NCBI GenBank assembly: GCA_000320545.1
Contig: ADNK01001162.1
Span: forward strand, 1-64,000
Length of the DNA: 64,000 bases
Direction: 5' to 3'
Source: Bigelowiella natans CCMP2755
Taxonomy: Eukaryota > Cercozoa > Chlorarachniophyceae
The position numbers and the translations under genes are program-made. Under the pieces are notes generated by a model. It ran no database searches, was not told the origin of the DNA, and saw only the letters and a list, made by a program, of their open reading frames with translations. Below, piece after piece: positions 1 to 13,150 of this stretch (within the stretch, counting starts at the first letter, position 1; every line of letters starts with the position of its first letter).

Positions 1-58
1 TGCCATTCTCTTCTACGGATGTGCACCACACACACTACTACTACTACTCATACATACA

Positions 59-118
<60 letters not shown>

Positions 119-992
119 TGTGTGTTACTCAGGCAACCGCTCGTCCTTCTACCTAAGGGCACTGTGCTTTCGCCTCAGATTCAACCATCCATACACATCC
201 ATCTGCTGCTCAATGAGAGGGGACTTCATAAAGCTTACTTATCGAAATAACATCCTCATTTGCCATTCCCTCCTGCTCCTTCTTGGATCACTACTTCTCG
301 GGATTGCGTCATTTTCAGGCAATATTCCAACTACACTGTCCTATTCGCTCGCCTTGTGTCTTGTTCTGGTTATGTTGCCAGTACCGCTGCTTCTCAAGCT
401 CTTATTTCAAGAAAAGGTATTTACCACGAAGTTCTCTATGTCCAACATAACTTCAATGCCATCTGCATTGTGGTAGTAGTAGTAGTAGTTGTTGTTGTTG
501 TTGTTGTTGTTTATTTTTGTTTTGAGGCTATTCTTGGCTTGTCGTAGAGGCAGAATTAAATTTTGAGCTATCATACCTCTCTTCTTGCTGTTCTTCTTCT
601 TCATCTTCTTCATCTTCTTCATCTTCTTCCCCCTCTTTGCTAGGTACCAAAGGTCATGCGTGTGGACAAAGATAGTCGAGTAACCCCATACCAAATACTA
701 CGTCCGGTGAGCAAATGGCTTGTATCGCTTGTCTATTTGGACTTCGGTACCCCCCTAAAGCACTTGCGACGGAGTAGCAGTGACAATGATGGTGGAAGAC
801 CTACCGGTGATAGCAAAAATGGAGCTGACCCTCAAGCAAAGAAAGCCGCGCAGAAAGAGTATCATTCCAAATTCAAATTTCTCCTAAGACAATCAGCCAA
901 GATTATCGGAGGACTCACAAGAGTCAAGCGACTGCCGGTCAGCTCGCATATTTCTGCACTGCCACACTCGCCATAGTTCAGACGCAATTAGG

Positions 993-1025
<33 letters not shown>

Positions 1026-1868
1026 TTTAATTTCAAACTATTATTAAATGTACAGGCACTCGATGGTAAAGAACATGACGTAGAGATAGAGCAAACATCC
1101 ATCCGAATCCGCTCCAAACAAGAGAATCATGAAGGCGATAAACTAAAGAAATCCAACATCAAGACTGGTCCCAAAAATGGTTCATCGCCTGTGGCCATGA
1201 AGGCTAGACAGCCTTCGAGAAAGGTCATTTTAGATACCAGATCTTTCTTCCAAAATATTGCACAGGGTGGGTTGCCGAAGATGCCTTCTGAGGAAAAAGT
1301 TGTGAGTGATGATAAAGAAACAAAAGCTGAACTCAAGCCAAACAGAAAGGCATTCAAGAGAAGGCCAACAATGAAATCTACGGCTCTTCTGGTGATAGAA
1401 CCTACAATTTTCTTGTAATGTTACATTCATTTTCTTTAATTTTTTATTTTCATTGAATTCAGACTCGTGCACCCACCACATTTGATCCAGATGTGAAGGG
1501 AAAAGAAGCAGAAGAGATGTAAGAATATATGTAGGACAGATTGTGTAGTGATGTCGAATTTAGCACACTTCTCATTACAATTAATCACAGCTGTTGTTAT
1601 TATTCGCATCCATAAGTTTTATCGTATCTTATCATCTATAATTGCATTTTCTGTTTTTGTGAGTTTCTTTATTTGAATAAACGGGGTAGTGGACACTTAT
1701 AAAGAATCTATTGTTTGTTGGGAGAACGTCTATTATCAATTTAATTCAAATCCAAACACATACTCACATCAACCCACCTCAAACAGCTATACTCACAAGG
1801 AAAAAGAGCTAAGAGTACTTGGCAGTGTTTCAGCCGAAGCCAGTGATTCAAATCTCGTCGATGACACA

Positions 1869-1901
<33 letters not shown>

Positions 1902-3433
1902 ACAGACTCCAACTCGAATGCACCATTCTCCAACAATACATCACAACTGAAGAAAAAGAAGGGAAAGGGATATTGTCGAACGTCCACAAAGCGCCTAGTT
2001 TACCTCATTATAGTGAATATCTTGCTCACTGCACTCGTAGCCGTTTGCTACGGGAGACTTGACTCCAAGATGGCCGAGAGCAAGATCCTCTGGTTCTTTG
2101 TCAAGTGTCTTCTAGTAGATTTTCTCCTAAGAATTGTCACTGCAATGCTTGTCCAAGCGATGTGGATGTGCTGCATTTCAACGAGACGCTCAGGTGTAAC
2201 TTCCCAATTTATATCTAGAATTTACCATTGATGCCCTCCTCCTCCTTCTCCTCCTCCTCCTCCTCCTCCTCCTCCTCCTCCTCCACTGTCTTAACCTGGC
2301 GTTGATTCCAACATATAAATGTGCTCATTTAGGGCCAAATATGCTACCGGCGGGGAGAGATGATACAAAGCGAATTCAGGAATTTACAGTTCCTCCTGGA
2401 CATGTCGGTTTCACAATCCATAAGGTCTTGATGAGGAGATCCGTTGCATTTTGCGTTCAGTCAAACACGTTGTTCTAATGATTCCATGGTTATTCATGCT
2501 CTAGTCTCGTGTTGTGCGTGTGTCGGAGAAGTCGCCAGCTTACAGGGCTGGCATTCAAGAAGGATTCAGGTCATCTCAAATATAAAACAGCAGGCAGTGT
2601 ACGGCGTGTGTATTTGCATGCATGTATTGTCAAATTGCAACATAGTACAGACGTCATGTTCTTGCCTTCTTGCCTTATGACACACACACAATCTATGGAC
2701 TCTAAATCCAAAAAATTCAGATTGATCTCCGTGAACGGCGTCCATGCCCAGTCTGATGCACATGCTCGCGCTCTGTTTGCAGTTGCACACTACACATTTC
2801 CCCGACTCTCACTCACTTTTGAAATATACGGTAAAAAGAACATATAATTAGCCCACAATACTTAACTATGTTGTTGTTATAGTGAGCGTCCAAACCTGAT
2901 GAGTCCAGTAACTTAACCCTGTGTGTTACTTCAATTGATTGAACGCTCCAACAATTGTCTGAACGAAACTCAAATGATTAGCTCTTTTTTTGGTTGCACA
3001 TAATCAACAGTATCTGAATCTGGCCAGGCCTCCAATCAGAGTAACAAGAAACAGCAGCCAAAACGTAAGAGCATGAAAACGATTCAGAAATGATGTCTGA
3101 TATCTCGCTCACAACTCACAACTTAACCTCTGCATTACATCCAGACCCCACACGCATACAATTTATTAAATGGCATGTTGGTATGTTGGTTGTTGAGAAC
3201 ACAAATGTTTTGATCATTATTTCACTGTGATCTTACATTTTCTACTGTCAACACCTCTGATTCCAGAAGCATTTTTGTCCATTGGCTCTCCCACTACCTT
3301 TGTTTCCCCCACTCATGACTCCACCGAAGTTCCCAGCATTGATAATGCAGAAGGTGATGATGTAGTGATATTTTGGTCTTTTTATTCTATTTCTCTGAAA
3401 GACGTACTTGAGGCAATTGTCCGTCAGATATTT

Positions 3434-3475
<42 letters not shown>

Positions 3476-4243
3476 TGTATGCAAGACAGCCACAATGCTT
3501 AGATTATTAATATAACGAATAAACGCGTAGAATGAATATGAAAAGTATAATTTTCATACTTTGTACTTGTTACTATATTGGCGTACGTGTGTGATGTTTT
3601 TTCCCTGGCTTATCATGCAGGAGTCCCCACTTCGGCAATGGTGATTCCAACTCTGCATGTTGGGATTGACAACAGCATTTGTCCTGTATCTACGGTTTCA
3701 GGAGCTGTGGTAGATCCTAGCAACGGGAAACTCGACGGGAAATCTGTCAGCAAAACACCACGATCACTCGTACTGAATCCTGTGCGAGGTGTTCATGCGC
3801 AAGGACCAACGCGAATAATCGGTCTGGATGTTTCACAGACTGGCAGAAAGTTTAAAGATAGTGTAGAAGGATCTAGTGAGTTGAAGGGGCAAGGTCCCAG
3901 GCGTCTTTCGCTACGAGAAAAAATTATCAGAATGTGCTCGCCAAAGAACAGAGTGCAAAAAACTGATACTACAAATTGGATGAGGATTGATGAAAATTGT
4001 AACCAACGCATAGAATCTGAGACAACATACTTGGATGCTACAAAGCAACATGTTCACCGTCCCTCTCAACCCATAGTTCGAAACAACTTCATGGAGAAAA
4101 TAGTGAAAGCCCTTTCGCCAGCAGCTGGAGATCGAAGAAGGAGTTATGAGCTTAGAAATGCAAATCGTTGGCAAAAAGAACGAGGCAGTGATTGCCATGC
4201 ACATGAGGAAAAGCAAGTACTGACTTCCACTACAAGTGCTTGA
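1..4243 (+). CDS. 3' part of a multi-exon membrane protein, polycystin/REJ-like at best
   Basis: Nine phase-consistent exons: 133-416, 644-937, 1056-1391, 1463-1492, 1725-2193, 2333-2424, 3011-3065, 3267-3353 and 3621-4243 (TGA). The gene enters from the left, so the start is missing. About 755 residues are visible. The first exon has two hydrophobic segments separated by a short loop. Exon 5 has an Asp run encoded by a GAT repeat, then two membrane segments around the sequence VCYGRLDSKMAESKILWFF. The rest is Ser/Lys-rich and hydrophilic, and the last 200 residues look like a cytosolic tail. Paired helices with a YG...W spacer resemble the C-terminal membrane region of polycystin-1/REJ proteins, but the match is loose and no PLAT or GPS motif is visible here. 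That membrane DNA is coding is fairly sure; the family is a guess. Junctions at 1492/1725 were chosen by phase. Confidence 0.5.
61..125. repeat. (TC)n followed by (TG)n microsatellite
   Basis: Compound dinucleotide array at the end of an intron. It supplies the pyrimidine tract just before the AG at 131-132. Confidence 0.95.
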
Positions 4244-6027
4244 AGGAACGATGACATCAATATCGACGCTTCTAACCGGCCACCTTTGCGGATGAAACAC
4301 ATTTGAAACTTCGATGAAAAGAATGACAAGGATGTGAGAAGGATTAGTAGGTAGATGATGACGCAATCATGAGTAACGTTCGATGCGCGAAACTTCTATC
4401 TCTCATTCATGCATGTAGCGAAAGCAGTTGAATGTGAACGAAGGAGCCAGTGCTCATGATGCATGCTGTCATGACTTTGAGTGCAGCATCTCAAATGAAC
4501 GAAGCCAGAACACACACCATTTTCTCATTGCACCAGCTCACATGGTGCAAAACATTCGCAAATTTGAGTCGATCTAGCCGATCCTTGCAACCTGACTTCA
4601 CAGTGATTGAGCAGTGCCAAAGTGCCTTCACAAATCAGTTGAGACGCATCATCTAGTCATCACTACTAGCTCAATGACGACAATGCACTAGCCATGCTAG
4701 CATGGTCGCTGGCTGGCGCTCAGACATGATCTTGCATTGTCCACACATTCCACCATCGTCCGCCATGCACGCATTCAATTGGACATCGTTGCAGACTTTG
4801 CGATGACTCACACACCACGCTGTCGGCGAATCAAACCAAGATGGACCTTTCGTCACACATGCACACAGGTGCATCACCATGCCAGTGTGAGTCCATGGAC
4901 ACACCGTCATGTCGTGTGCACCGTCGCACACTTGGCATGTCACATGGCACCTGTGGGTGCAATGAAAGACACGTGCAGCGCCTGCCTTTTTTGCCATGCT
5001 TCGCCATTGTTGCCATGGCTTGAATGGCAATGTCGCGCTCACTCTGGAGTGCACGTCGCCCTCGTCAGCGGCGTGTGCCAATGGGGATGTGCCGAGCACG
5101 CAGCTGCTCTCAGCTGACGAGTTGAGAGACGTGGCCCTGCCGACAGGAGGTTCCCGTGCTTGCTTTGCCTTTGCACCGGGCCTGTCGAGACAGCGATCCA
5201 CGATTTTGTCGTCCTGCGCTGAATCGGGCATTGGGGTGCACACATGCATCGCTGCTGCGTCAACAAGAGGCGGTTGAACGTGATTCGTGAAAGCGTTGAT
5301 GAAACTTGAACTGTTGTTTGTTTGGTTGTCGTGTTGTCTTTTGAGTTGTCTGTCCGTTTGAGTTGTGTTTGCATGCAAGCAGGCTCAAGTTGCGCGTGCG
5401 GCTCCGAGAAAGCTTTCACTTGCAATGCAATTGTGCGTTGGTTTCACTGTGCGTCGTCCCGACGCCTTTGTCGTGCTGCACGAACGCAGCGACGTGCAGA
5501 ACGTTCCTGGACTTGTCCGAGAGTGCGGCCAGTCCGAGGAAGAACGAAGGAACTTTCCAAGAACACAAGAGCAGCGAACTGCACGTTCTCAGAACGTTCC
5601 GTGCTCCAGCGCTGGCACGTGCGTCACACGTGCCGCGAGGCGTCCCAGGACGTCGTGTGTCGCGGGTCACGCACACAATGGACGTCGCTCTGCCTGTCCG
5701 GCCGTGGCGTGCAAACTGAGCGCCACAGCAACATGGCAGCCTCATCTCATGTTGTTGCCATGCATTGGTGTCTAGGCATGTGGCAGGGAAGCGACACGCG
5801 AGTCCGTTGTGACTTTTGCACCAATCAGTATCACATCTTAGCAATGATGCGAGAACAATGTTCTGCTCGTGTTTTCGTGTTGTTCAAGGGGGAAATAGAG
5901 CATGATCTCTGTGTTTGAAGATCGAGAACAAGATTGATGCTGGAAGTGAAGATATAAATCACAATCTCGTTGGAGGATAAGGTGATGATGCTTGCGGAGA
6001 TAATAAAAGATGTATACTTTGACATCT
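4244..6027. other. Convergent spacer, CATG/TGCA-rich island A
   Basis: No gene is recognised between two converging stop codons. From about 4380 to 5830 the DNA is richer in G+C than the flanking introns and dense in CATG, TGCA, GTGCAC and CACGTG words. Microsatellites are absent. Long overlapping ORFs occur on both strands (for example 4671-5378 minus and 5322-5918 plus), but they have no recognisable domains, overlap each other, and reflect a shortage of stop codons. I treat this as one of several compositional islands. Confidence 0.6.
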
Positions 6028-7251
6028 TCACTGGTTATTATTTTGAATCTTTGCTACCAACTTTTCTTTTAAGTTTCGAAAGTTAAGGACGGATACTGAA
6101 ATCGGAGATAGGTTGCGAACGAAGGCATTGAAGAGGCGTGGGATTTCAGTGGAAGGGGGAATCTCCTTAGTCTCGAGGAATTGGTCTAATTCCTGTGCGC
6201 TTTGAGCTATTTCACGAAGCTGTGGTACCACCTCAGCCGCAACCTTTTCTGGGGTTGATACGAACGTATCCACGAGTGCCCTTCCAGTCTCTCCAAAACT
6301 CTCCGATCCTGAACGGAGCAATTCAGTGTCGACAAGCCCTGGGTTTAGACTGATAACCTTTATCTTTGACCCTTGCAGTTCGGCACGGAGAGAGCTCGTA
6401 AATTGCTTGACGCCAGCCTTCGTTGCGCCATACGCAGCATATAGCCTGGTTGGTTCTCCACCACTACCCGCTCCCTCTAGGAGGACAATGAATCCGTTGC
6501 AGCTCGTGGAAGAAGAGCTACTACTGCTGCTACTACTACTACTTCTACTCTCCCCCCTCCCCGTCGTCATCGACTTAATAGCCTCTCTAGCAGACAACAT
6601 TGTGCCTAGCAAATTTGTTGAACTAATTTCAATTAATGTATCTTCAGGCATCTCTATCAAGTCCTTAAACATATATCCATTTGTCGCTGCATTGCAGATC
6701 CACATATCAATTCCGCCCCAGCGATCGGCAGCTGTGGATGATATTCTTGCGAGATCTTCAGAATTAGTCACATCGCATTTGATTCCCAGCACTTCTCCTG
6801 TCCCGAGTTTTCTTAGCTCTTCTTCTGTTTCTTGAACGCGTGCTTCATCGCGAGAGGAAATAAGTACCTTGTCACCAGCTCTTAAGAAACTGGTTGCTAG
6901 TGCGCGTCCTAATCCTTTCGTCGCACCAGTTATAACTATCCGCATTGATGATGACCCGCCGTTGCTATTCTTTTCAGCTTCTTCAGGAGGCATAGAATTT
7001 TCATTCACCGCCTGTGGAGAAACTGATTGCAAAATACTCCTTTTTCGCCAAGCAGCTATGGGTAGCGTGCGCTGCCTCCTCCTTGTCAAGAGTCCAGCAG
7101 CCGCGGATGATGATAACTTTGAGCAGCATCTAGAACCTGTGGTCCTCCCATTTACAACTCCAGGCGCATAGCATGCAGCCGAGACATGATAAAAACTATC
7201 ACAAAGCAAGAAATTGAGTAGCAAAGCTGTGCGGAGGAGCTGGACGAGCAT
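6028..7251 (-). CDS. NYC1/NOL-like short-chain dehydrogenase (chlorophyll b reductase family), plastid-type leader
   Basis: Single-exon gene, 407 aa. Residues 1-26 form a signal peptide (MLVQLLRTALLLNFLLCDSF, ending near VSAA). A basic, Ser/Gly-rich stretch to about residue 100 fits a bipartite complex-plastid leader. The SDR fold follows: TGATKGLG nucleotide-binding loop, NAAT replacing the usual NNAG, and YGATK carrying the catalytic Tyr and Lys. The run TNLLGTMLSAREAI, then GAGSGGEPT before the YGATK motif, matches the plant NYC1/NOL pattern (TNLxGxxxxxREA, DGAGSGG, YGxTK). NYC1/NOL reduce chlorophyll b to 7-hydroxymethyl chlorophyll a; that activity here is inferred. A poly-Ser insert at 6514-6549 is encoded by AGT/AGC repeats. 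I chose the ATG at 7251 because it begins the signal peptide; the frame stays open to 7452. It is divergent from the rhomboid gene. Confidence 0.82.
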   Translation of the reverse strand: MLVQLLRTALLLNFLLCDSFYHVSAACYAPGVVNGRTTGSRCCSKLSSSAAAGLLTRRRQRTLPIAAWRKRSILQSVSPQAVNENSMPPEEAEKNSNGGSSSMRIVITGATKGLGRALATSFLRAGDKVLISSRDEARVQETEEELRKLGTGEVLGIKCDVTNSEDLARISSTAADRWGGIDMWICNAATNGYMFKDLIEMPEDTLIEISSTNLLGTMLSAREAIKSMTTGRGESRSSSSSSSSSSSSTSCNGFIVLLEGAGSGGEPTRLYAAYGATKAGVKQFTSSLRAELQGSKIKVISLNPGLVDTELLRSGSESFGETGRALVDTFVSTPEKVAAEVVPQLREIAQSAQELDQFLETKEIPPSTEIPRLFNAFVRNLSPISVSVLNFRNLKEKLVAKIQNNNQ

Positions 7252-7596
7252 AATCGCGTCTCCTATCGTCTTCGAGGTCTCCTCCTTCTTCTTCTCCTCC
7301 TCCTCCTCCCTGAGACCGGAACTGCCACTTTCGACAACGACGTCTCGTGAACGTATTCCGATTAGTAGTTTTAAAATGCATCTATTTTTGATTTGCGACA
7401 GGAATAAATATATGTCGCAGGTATATGAACCCCTTTGTCCGGAGCGCAACAAGCAGAAACAACATCAACCTCTTCGAGCTTCTCTTTCTTCTCCTCCTCC
7501 CTTCTTCTTCTTCTTCTTCTTCTTCTTCTTCTTCGCCAACCATTCTCCTTTCCCCAATCCCAGCTTTGTTTGCGCATACAAAGCTGGTCTCTACTT
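7252..7596. promoter_or_regulatory. Bidirectional spacer between the SDR and rhomboid start codons
   Basis: 345 bp separates two head-to-head ATGs, so both promoters must lie here or overlap. It carries a pyrimidine-rich block with (TTC)n at about 7500-7535. No TATA box is obvious. Confidence 0.55.
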
Positions 7597-9073
7597 ATGG
7601 CTAATGTCCACGGTATTGGTGATTTTGCTGCTCCAGGTAGCCTCCCTCCCTCTCCTAACCATCGGGAATCTTTCATGATTTGGTGTTAACATGCACATTT
7701 GTTCCGAAGGCGGCGGCGGCGGAGGAGAATATAGTGCTCTTCGTGGAAACCAGGGAGCTTTAGGGGGGCAGTATGCAGCGGGTGGCGGGGGAGGATGGGA
7801 TCAATTTGGAATGGATCAAGGGGTGATAAGCAAGCGGCCAGAAGAAGAAACTAAGATTAAGTTTGATGATGAGTGTCACTTAATAGTGGTTTACTTTGAA
7901 TATGCAGCCTCAAGGAGCATATATTCCAATATTTCGACGTCGATCAGCATTGCCTGATCTAATCGATCTCTATGCTCCATGGTACGAGATGATAAAAGAG
8001 GCAAGCCAATTCAATGATGCTGAGCATTAAGCTGATGCACCTACGTAGGTTCTTCTCGAGGAGTTTCATTTTCTTCATAACGATTGTGGAGATAGTAAGT
8101 ACTTTCTGGCAATACACAGTGATTGCGATCCTCAAAATGTGAATAATACATTCCAGGGGATGCAGATTGTCGCAATGATGGTTGGACACTTCTTCTTCGA
8201 TGGTCAATAGCTAATACCGAATTTCTTCCCCATAATTTGCACTTACTTCGCTACATTCTTCCACAGGAGCACTTTCGAAAACTAATCAACTGGGAGGACC
8301 TTCACCGCTCACCTTGCGCTACATGGGTAAAACAAAAATGTGTAGTAAGTTTGCAAGCACTCATGGTTGAGGATACATTTTTAGTACAACTTGATATCTT
8401 CTCCTTCTTCTTATCATCGTCATCATCATCATCATCATCATTATCCACCTTTATTAATGATACTTCAGGAGCAAAGTATACGCCTCTTATTCGGGATGAT
8501 TTTGAATATTGGAGGCTGGTTACTCCGATTTTTCTACACGCAAATATCATGCACTTAGCTATGAATCTCTTCTTTCTCTCACAAGTGGGATACACGTTTG
8601 AGTTGAGGTCAGTCAGTCACAACATTAATTTACTGCTAACAACACATTGTAGTATTGAGAAGAGGAGACAGCAGCCACGTATGTTATTTCTCTGAATACG
8701 ATTAAGCAATGCCCGGTTTCGTCATTTCGTCGTTGTTCCACTAAGTTAGAGATGAATGTTGTTGGGCCTACTGATTCACCATTTTAAAGGTGGGGTAGCT
8801 GGCAAATTGCATTGCTCTTCCTTTTCTCTGGTATTTCTGGAGACATGGTACTAGTAGTACTACTAGTAGTAGTAGTAGTAGTAGTAGTAGTAGCAACTCA
8901 TTCGTAAAATGGCCTCCAGATGATGCTCTGTGTTGAAATAAATAATGATGTGCTGTGCATAGTTCTCTGCGATTGGGAATCCTGGAGTAGATTCGGTAAT
9001 TGTAGATGATTGATAGATAAGAGGGAAAAATGAAAGCAAGAAGAGGAAGAATTAGACATGTGTATGTAATATA

Positions 9074-9104
<31 letters not shown>

Positions 9105-9294
9105 GCATATATCTTGCTAGCCTATAACACTGTCTGTAATTGTTATGTTCTGAAAATTGAAGGTTGGTGCATCCGGATGCCTCTTTGGACTTCTTGGGGC
9201 AGATATTGTCTATATGTACATAAGTAAGTGTAAACATTATCAACAAATCATACTTTATCACCACCACATCGATCAATTCACACACACATATATT

Positions 9295-9329
<35 letters not shown>

Positions 9330-9537
9330 CATATGTATATTATCCTTCTTAACAAATAAATAATCGTTGGAAAATAGATTGGGATTTTATACCGAAGCCC
9401 CTCGCCCAGTGCGAGATGTGCATTATTTGCGGGCTGTTGCTTCTCAATGCCATGAGCGGTGGATCATCGAACACAATTGATAACTACGCTCATTTCGGAG
9501 GTAATCAAATTTACACATCGTCATGCTTAAGATCACC

Positions 9538-9570
<33 letters not shown>

Positions 9571-9940
9571 CTCTAATCCCTGCTATTGTTGCTGCTGCTG
9601 TAGGTTTTGTGGGAGGTGCGGTGGCGTCGTTCTCATTGGTAGTAGACTCAGCCGACTCACTCAAATGAATTCTCACTCACCTGGATAATCAATACCCCAT
9701 TAAATATTATCGTCTATGTGAACATTAACTCTCTTTTAGGTGAAACTTTTAAGGCCTGAAGAGGAACCACGAAAGGATCTATATCGGAAAGGTGCTGTTA
9801 TGCACTTAAAAATCACACTTTAACTTTTCTCATTTTCTCATCATATCATATCATATCATATTATATCAGGGGGTCTCATTGGTACGCTTGCTATATGGAT
9901 ATCCTTTTTCCTAGCGCTTTACCTTTTCCCAGCCGAATGA
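7597..9940 (+). CDS. Rhomboid-family intramembrane serine protease
   Basis: Thirteen exons give 305 aa with every junction in phase: 7597-7636, 7710-7822, 7908-7981, 8049-8094, 8157-8202, 8267-8326, 8469-8607, 8790-8847, 9163-9223, 9378-9500, 9604-9638, 9740-9791, 9870-9940. A Gly-rich cytosolic N-terminus is followed by the first membrane helix (FFSRSFIFFITIVEI). Next come the WRLVTPIFLHANIMHLAMN loop and helix, the VGASGCLFGLLGA helix with the catalytic Ser of GASG, and the NYAHFGGFVGG helix with the catalytic His. The tail ends LYLFPAE. Both catalytic residues and the HxxxN oxyanion residues are present, so an active protease of the secretory pathway or plasma membrane is expected. The ATG at 7597 is the only one that joins the second exon in phase. 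The substrate is unknown. Confidence 0.93.
8848..8894. repeat. (TAG)n microsatellite starting at a splice donor
   Basis: The intron after rhomboid exon 8 begins GTACTAGTAGTACTACTAG and continues as pure TAG repeat, so the array grows out of the 5' splice site. Confidence 0.9.
9066..9105. repeat. (AT)n microsatellite in an intron
   Basis: AT dinucleotide array inside a rhomboid intron; a second lies at about 9299-9329 in the next intron. Confidence 0.95.
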
Positions 9941-10490
9941 TCATTAAAAGTTTGCATATCGGTTGAACATTTATAATTCCTACGTCTTCCGAGTATTCGG
10001 GCAATATTATGATTTAGTGTCCCCGATGCACGCCATGCTTGGTTTTCCCTAGCGATACTCTAGTACTTACTGCGCACGTGTGTTGTAATTGGTATACACT
10101 AGCTAGCTAGCGCTAAGATGCGCGCCTATCGTATCTAGCTATGAGTGTCTAGAATGTACACAAGGCTGCATGCAACTAGTCAATAAGCGCTTCGTGTGTA
10201 TAGCCGTAGTTTATTTGCGAAGCTACATGACAAGATAAGGATGACCATGTGCACATTGGCATAACGTAAGCTTTGCATTCATTACACGCTAGCACGCCTC
10301 AGCAAAAACATAATAGACGAGCCGTACAAGTAAGCTAGCATGTACGCGTACGACGTACTTCTAGAATTATGAACATGCTTGCAGCGTGATAATAGATAAT
10401 AGACATAGTAATAATATGCTATATATGTGGCCACATTCATATACATACACGCATGAACATAGCATAGCGAAGTGTGCTAGTGTGTCTGTG

Positions 10491-10531
<41 letters not shown>

Positions 10532-10797
10532 TTATCATGATCCAGCAGCATGCGTACATACTTGTCTTAACATAGGATACAGCATAGCATACGCGTACGT
10601 GTCGGAACGAATTTCATTTTAGAACCAAGCTTGATTTCTACGGTAAAGTCGCAGGATCAAGCCAGATTTGTCAACTTGTTCCGCAGTGTTTTCTTCATAA
10701 AACTTGTGATGTTCGCTGATATCTGCAAAGAAATGGGGATAAAGGTTTGTGTGTCGTACATAAAAATGACCACCAGCCAGCACAAACATACACGCAC

Positions 10798-10836
<39 letters not shown>

Positions 10837-11093
10837 AGCATCATCGTGAGTACCTCAAACAGATCGTCTCTGAAAGATTTCGCCATGTGTTTATGGTGTT
10901 GTAAGAGCCGCAGCAGAACGCTTGCCACCTATCAAAACTGGTGAGTTAGTATCAAATTTCGCACGATTTATGTGTGACTGGTAACACTTAGAAACTAGCA
11001 GTTGATGTTCTCGTTCTCACTTTGGTATCATATCACAGACAAGACTAACATTAGTCGTCTTTCGAAAGATCTTTCGAGTATATAAACATGTTC
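9941..11093. other. Convergent spacer, CTAG/TGCA-rich island B with (TG)n and (CA)n arrays
   Basis: Lies between the rhomboid stop and the stop of the minus-strand helical-repeat gene. From 10010 to 10480 it is dense in GCTAGC, CTAG, TGCA and CATG words. A (TG)n array lies at 10482-10530 and a (CA)n array at about 10786-10834. No coding sequence is supported. Confidence 0.6.
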
Positions 11094-11313
11094 TTAACGA
11101 ATCTTCCTCGATGACGATGTCAACAGATAAGAATGATGCCCGGCTACTGCTAATCTCGTCACTACTTTGGTGGATTTAGGGAATGCACGGATCGCTCCAG
11201 ACACCCACGAAATCAGCTGAGAGCATCCATTTACATCCAATCGGAAGATCTTCGGTTTTGTAAGAAAGTCCTGCAGAATCGACGCACGGGCCTCCACACT
11301 CTTCCGTGACTAA

Positions 11314-11358
<45 letters not shown>

Positions 11359-11559
11359 TGTGTGTGTGGTATGTGTTGTCGTGTACTACTCCACGGTGTG
11401 TGTGGCGTGTTATGCGTATTGTAATGGCTAGTTGGCTGACTGTATACGTCGGCTGACCCCCTCCTCCTACATCTACTCCATTACCATCCATCACTATCAT
11501 CATGTACCGCTGACTCATGGAATACAACTAAGAGTGTACATAAACGGGTTGTGTGCAAT

Positions 11560-11599
<40 letters not shown>

Positions 11600-12192
11600 T
11601 TTGAAGGCACTACCTGTTGAAGAGCCGCCATCTTAGGTAGCTGCAGCATTTGATGATCATTTGTTAAAAAAAGAACGCGGAGGAGGAGCTCGGAGAAGGC
11701 CGACGACGAAGAAGATGCCGCTAGTACAGATTGCTGTGAGTGTGCTGCTAACGACGCCCCTTCCGACGATAATGACGATGATCTAGCCGCTGTTGATGAT
11801 GATAACGACGATGATGATGACATGTGTGCAGCCTGTACCAGTCTTTTCACCACGTCGCTGTGGAAGGAGTTGAGCAGGTAATACTGACTCGTCATGTTAG
11901 CACCAGCGTCATCAGAATGGTGGCCTGATGCTCCTTGCTCTTGTCCATCCCTTTTTGCGTTGCCGTAGTCAAGATTGTCATCATGAGTCGTCGCCATTAG
12001 ATCAGGGCACATTAGAGCAAGAATGCAATCCTCTACGATCTGTGTGGCGGAGTGAGCAGGACGACAACCATGACGATGACAAACATATAATAATCATGAG
12101 GTGAAGCAGCAACAGCACAATGGTTTTTACAGATGTTCCATAAGAAAGACCACCTATAGAAGTGAGAGTACTACCAACAAACAATTATTCGG

Positions 12193-12227
<35 letters not shown>

Positions 12228-12329
12228 CAACACATCATGACGAAGAATAACTATTCGGTTGGTGTTGTTCGTCAACACATCGTGGCAACTTCGACCAACA
12301 CCGCCATCACCATCACTCACCACCACCAC

Positions 12330-12360
<31 letters not shown>

Positions 12361-13107
12361 CTGAAGTGACACTCATCCACTCACACACGCTGTACTACCC
12401 TATTCCTACTAGTTAGTACTCAATAATAGTACAATTTTAGGATGCATTTTGAGAATATGGAGAAGGGCAGTGAAGAAAACTCGTGAGATTGCCCGCGAAA
12501 GACGTATAAGCCTAGGCATCAATATCTGTTCGAACCGATTGAGAATTATGATAATGATGGTGATAATAATGATGATAACAAAGATGAAAATTACAATGAC
12601 GGTGGTCAAGCACTTTTATTAGACTGCATTTGGTATAATGTGAGTAATCTATCATCAACATCATCTTCTTCTTACGTGGGTGACGATATCAGCTGTCCTT
12701 GCCATACTTAGCGCCTCTGTAACCATCACCTTGACGAGAAGGAGGAGGCACTCATCATTGCATCCAAAGCATGCTTTGCCTAAACCTGAGCAGCATGTGT
12801 GTTCTTTGGTGATGATGATGATAATGATGATGGCGATGATGATGACGATGACGGTGGTATTAATGTCAATACGAATGATTATTTCAGAAAATAATTTTTC
12901 TTCCCGATGATAGAAGAAAGAGATGAAGGAGGTAGTAGCAGCGTGCATCATCTACTTATGATTCCTTTTCATTCTCAATTTTTGTCTATTTGTAGGTTCT
13001 GCACCAAGTACTTGAGGGTTAGTGAACGTACACCAATGCCAGATATATCGTAATCATACATATGTCATCGGGTAGCTTGATCTCTCCTCCACCCTTCCTT
13101 CTGACCT

Positions 13108-13150
<43 letters not shown>

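Noticed and set aside
1741..1989. Poly-His and poly-Ser ORFs opposite exon 5 of the first gene
   Set aside because: Antisense of a GAT repeat that encodes Asp on the coding strand.
4671..5918. Several overlapping ORFs of 120-235 codons on both strands
   Set aside because: They overlap each other, lack any domain, signal or conserved motif, and sit in a compositional island poor in stop codons.
6326..6835. 169-codon plus-strand ORF
   Set aside because: Exact antisense of the SDR coding sequence.
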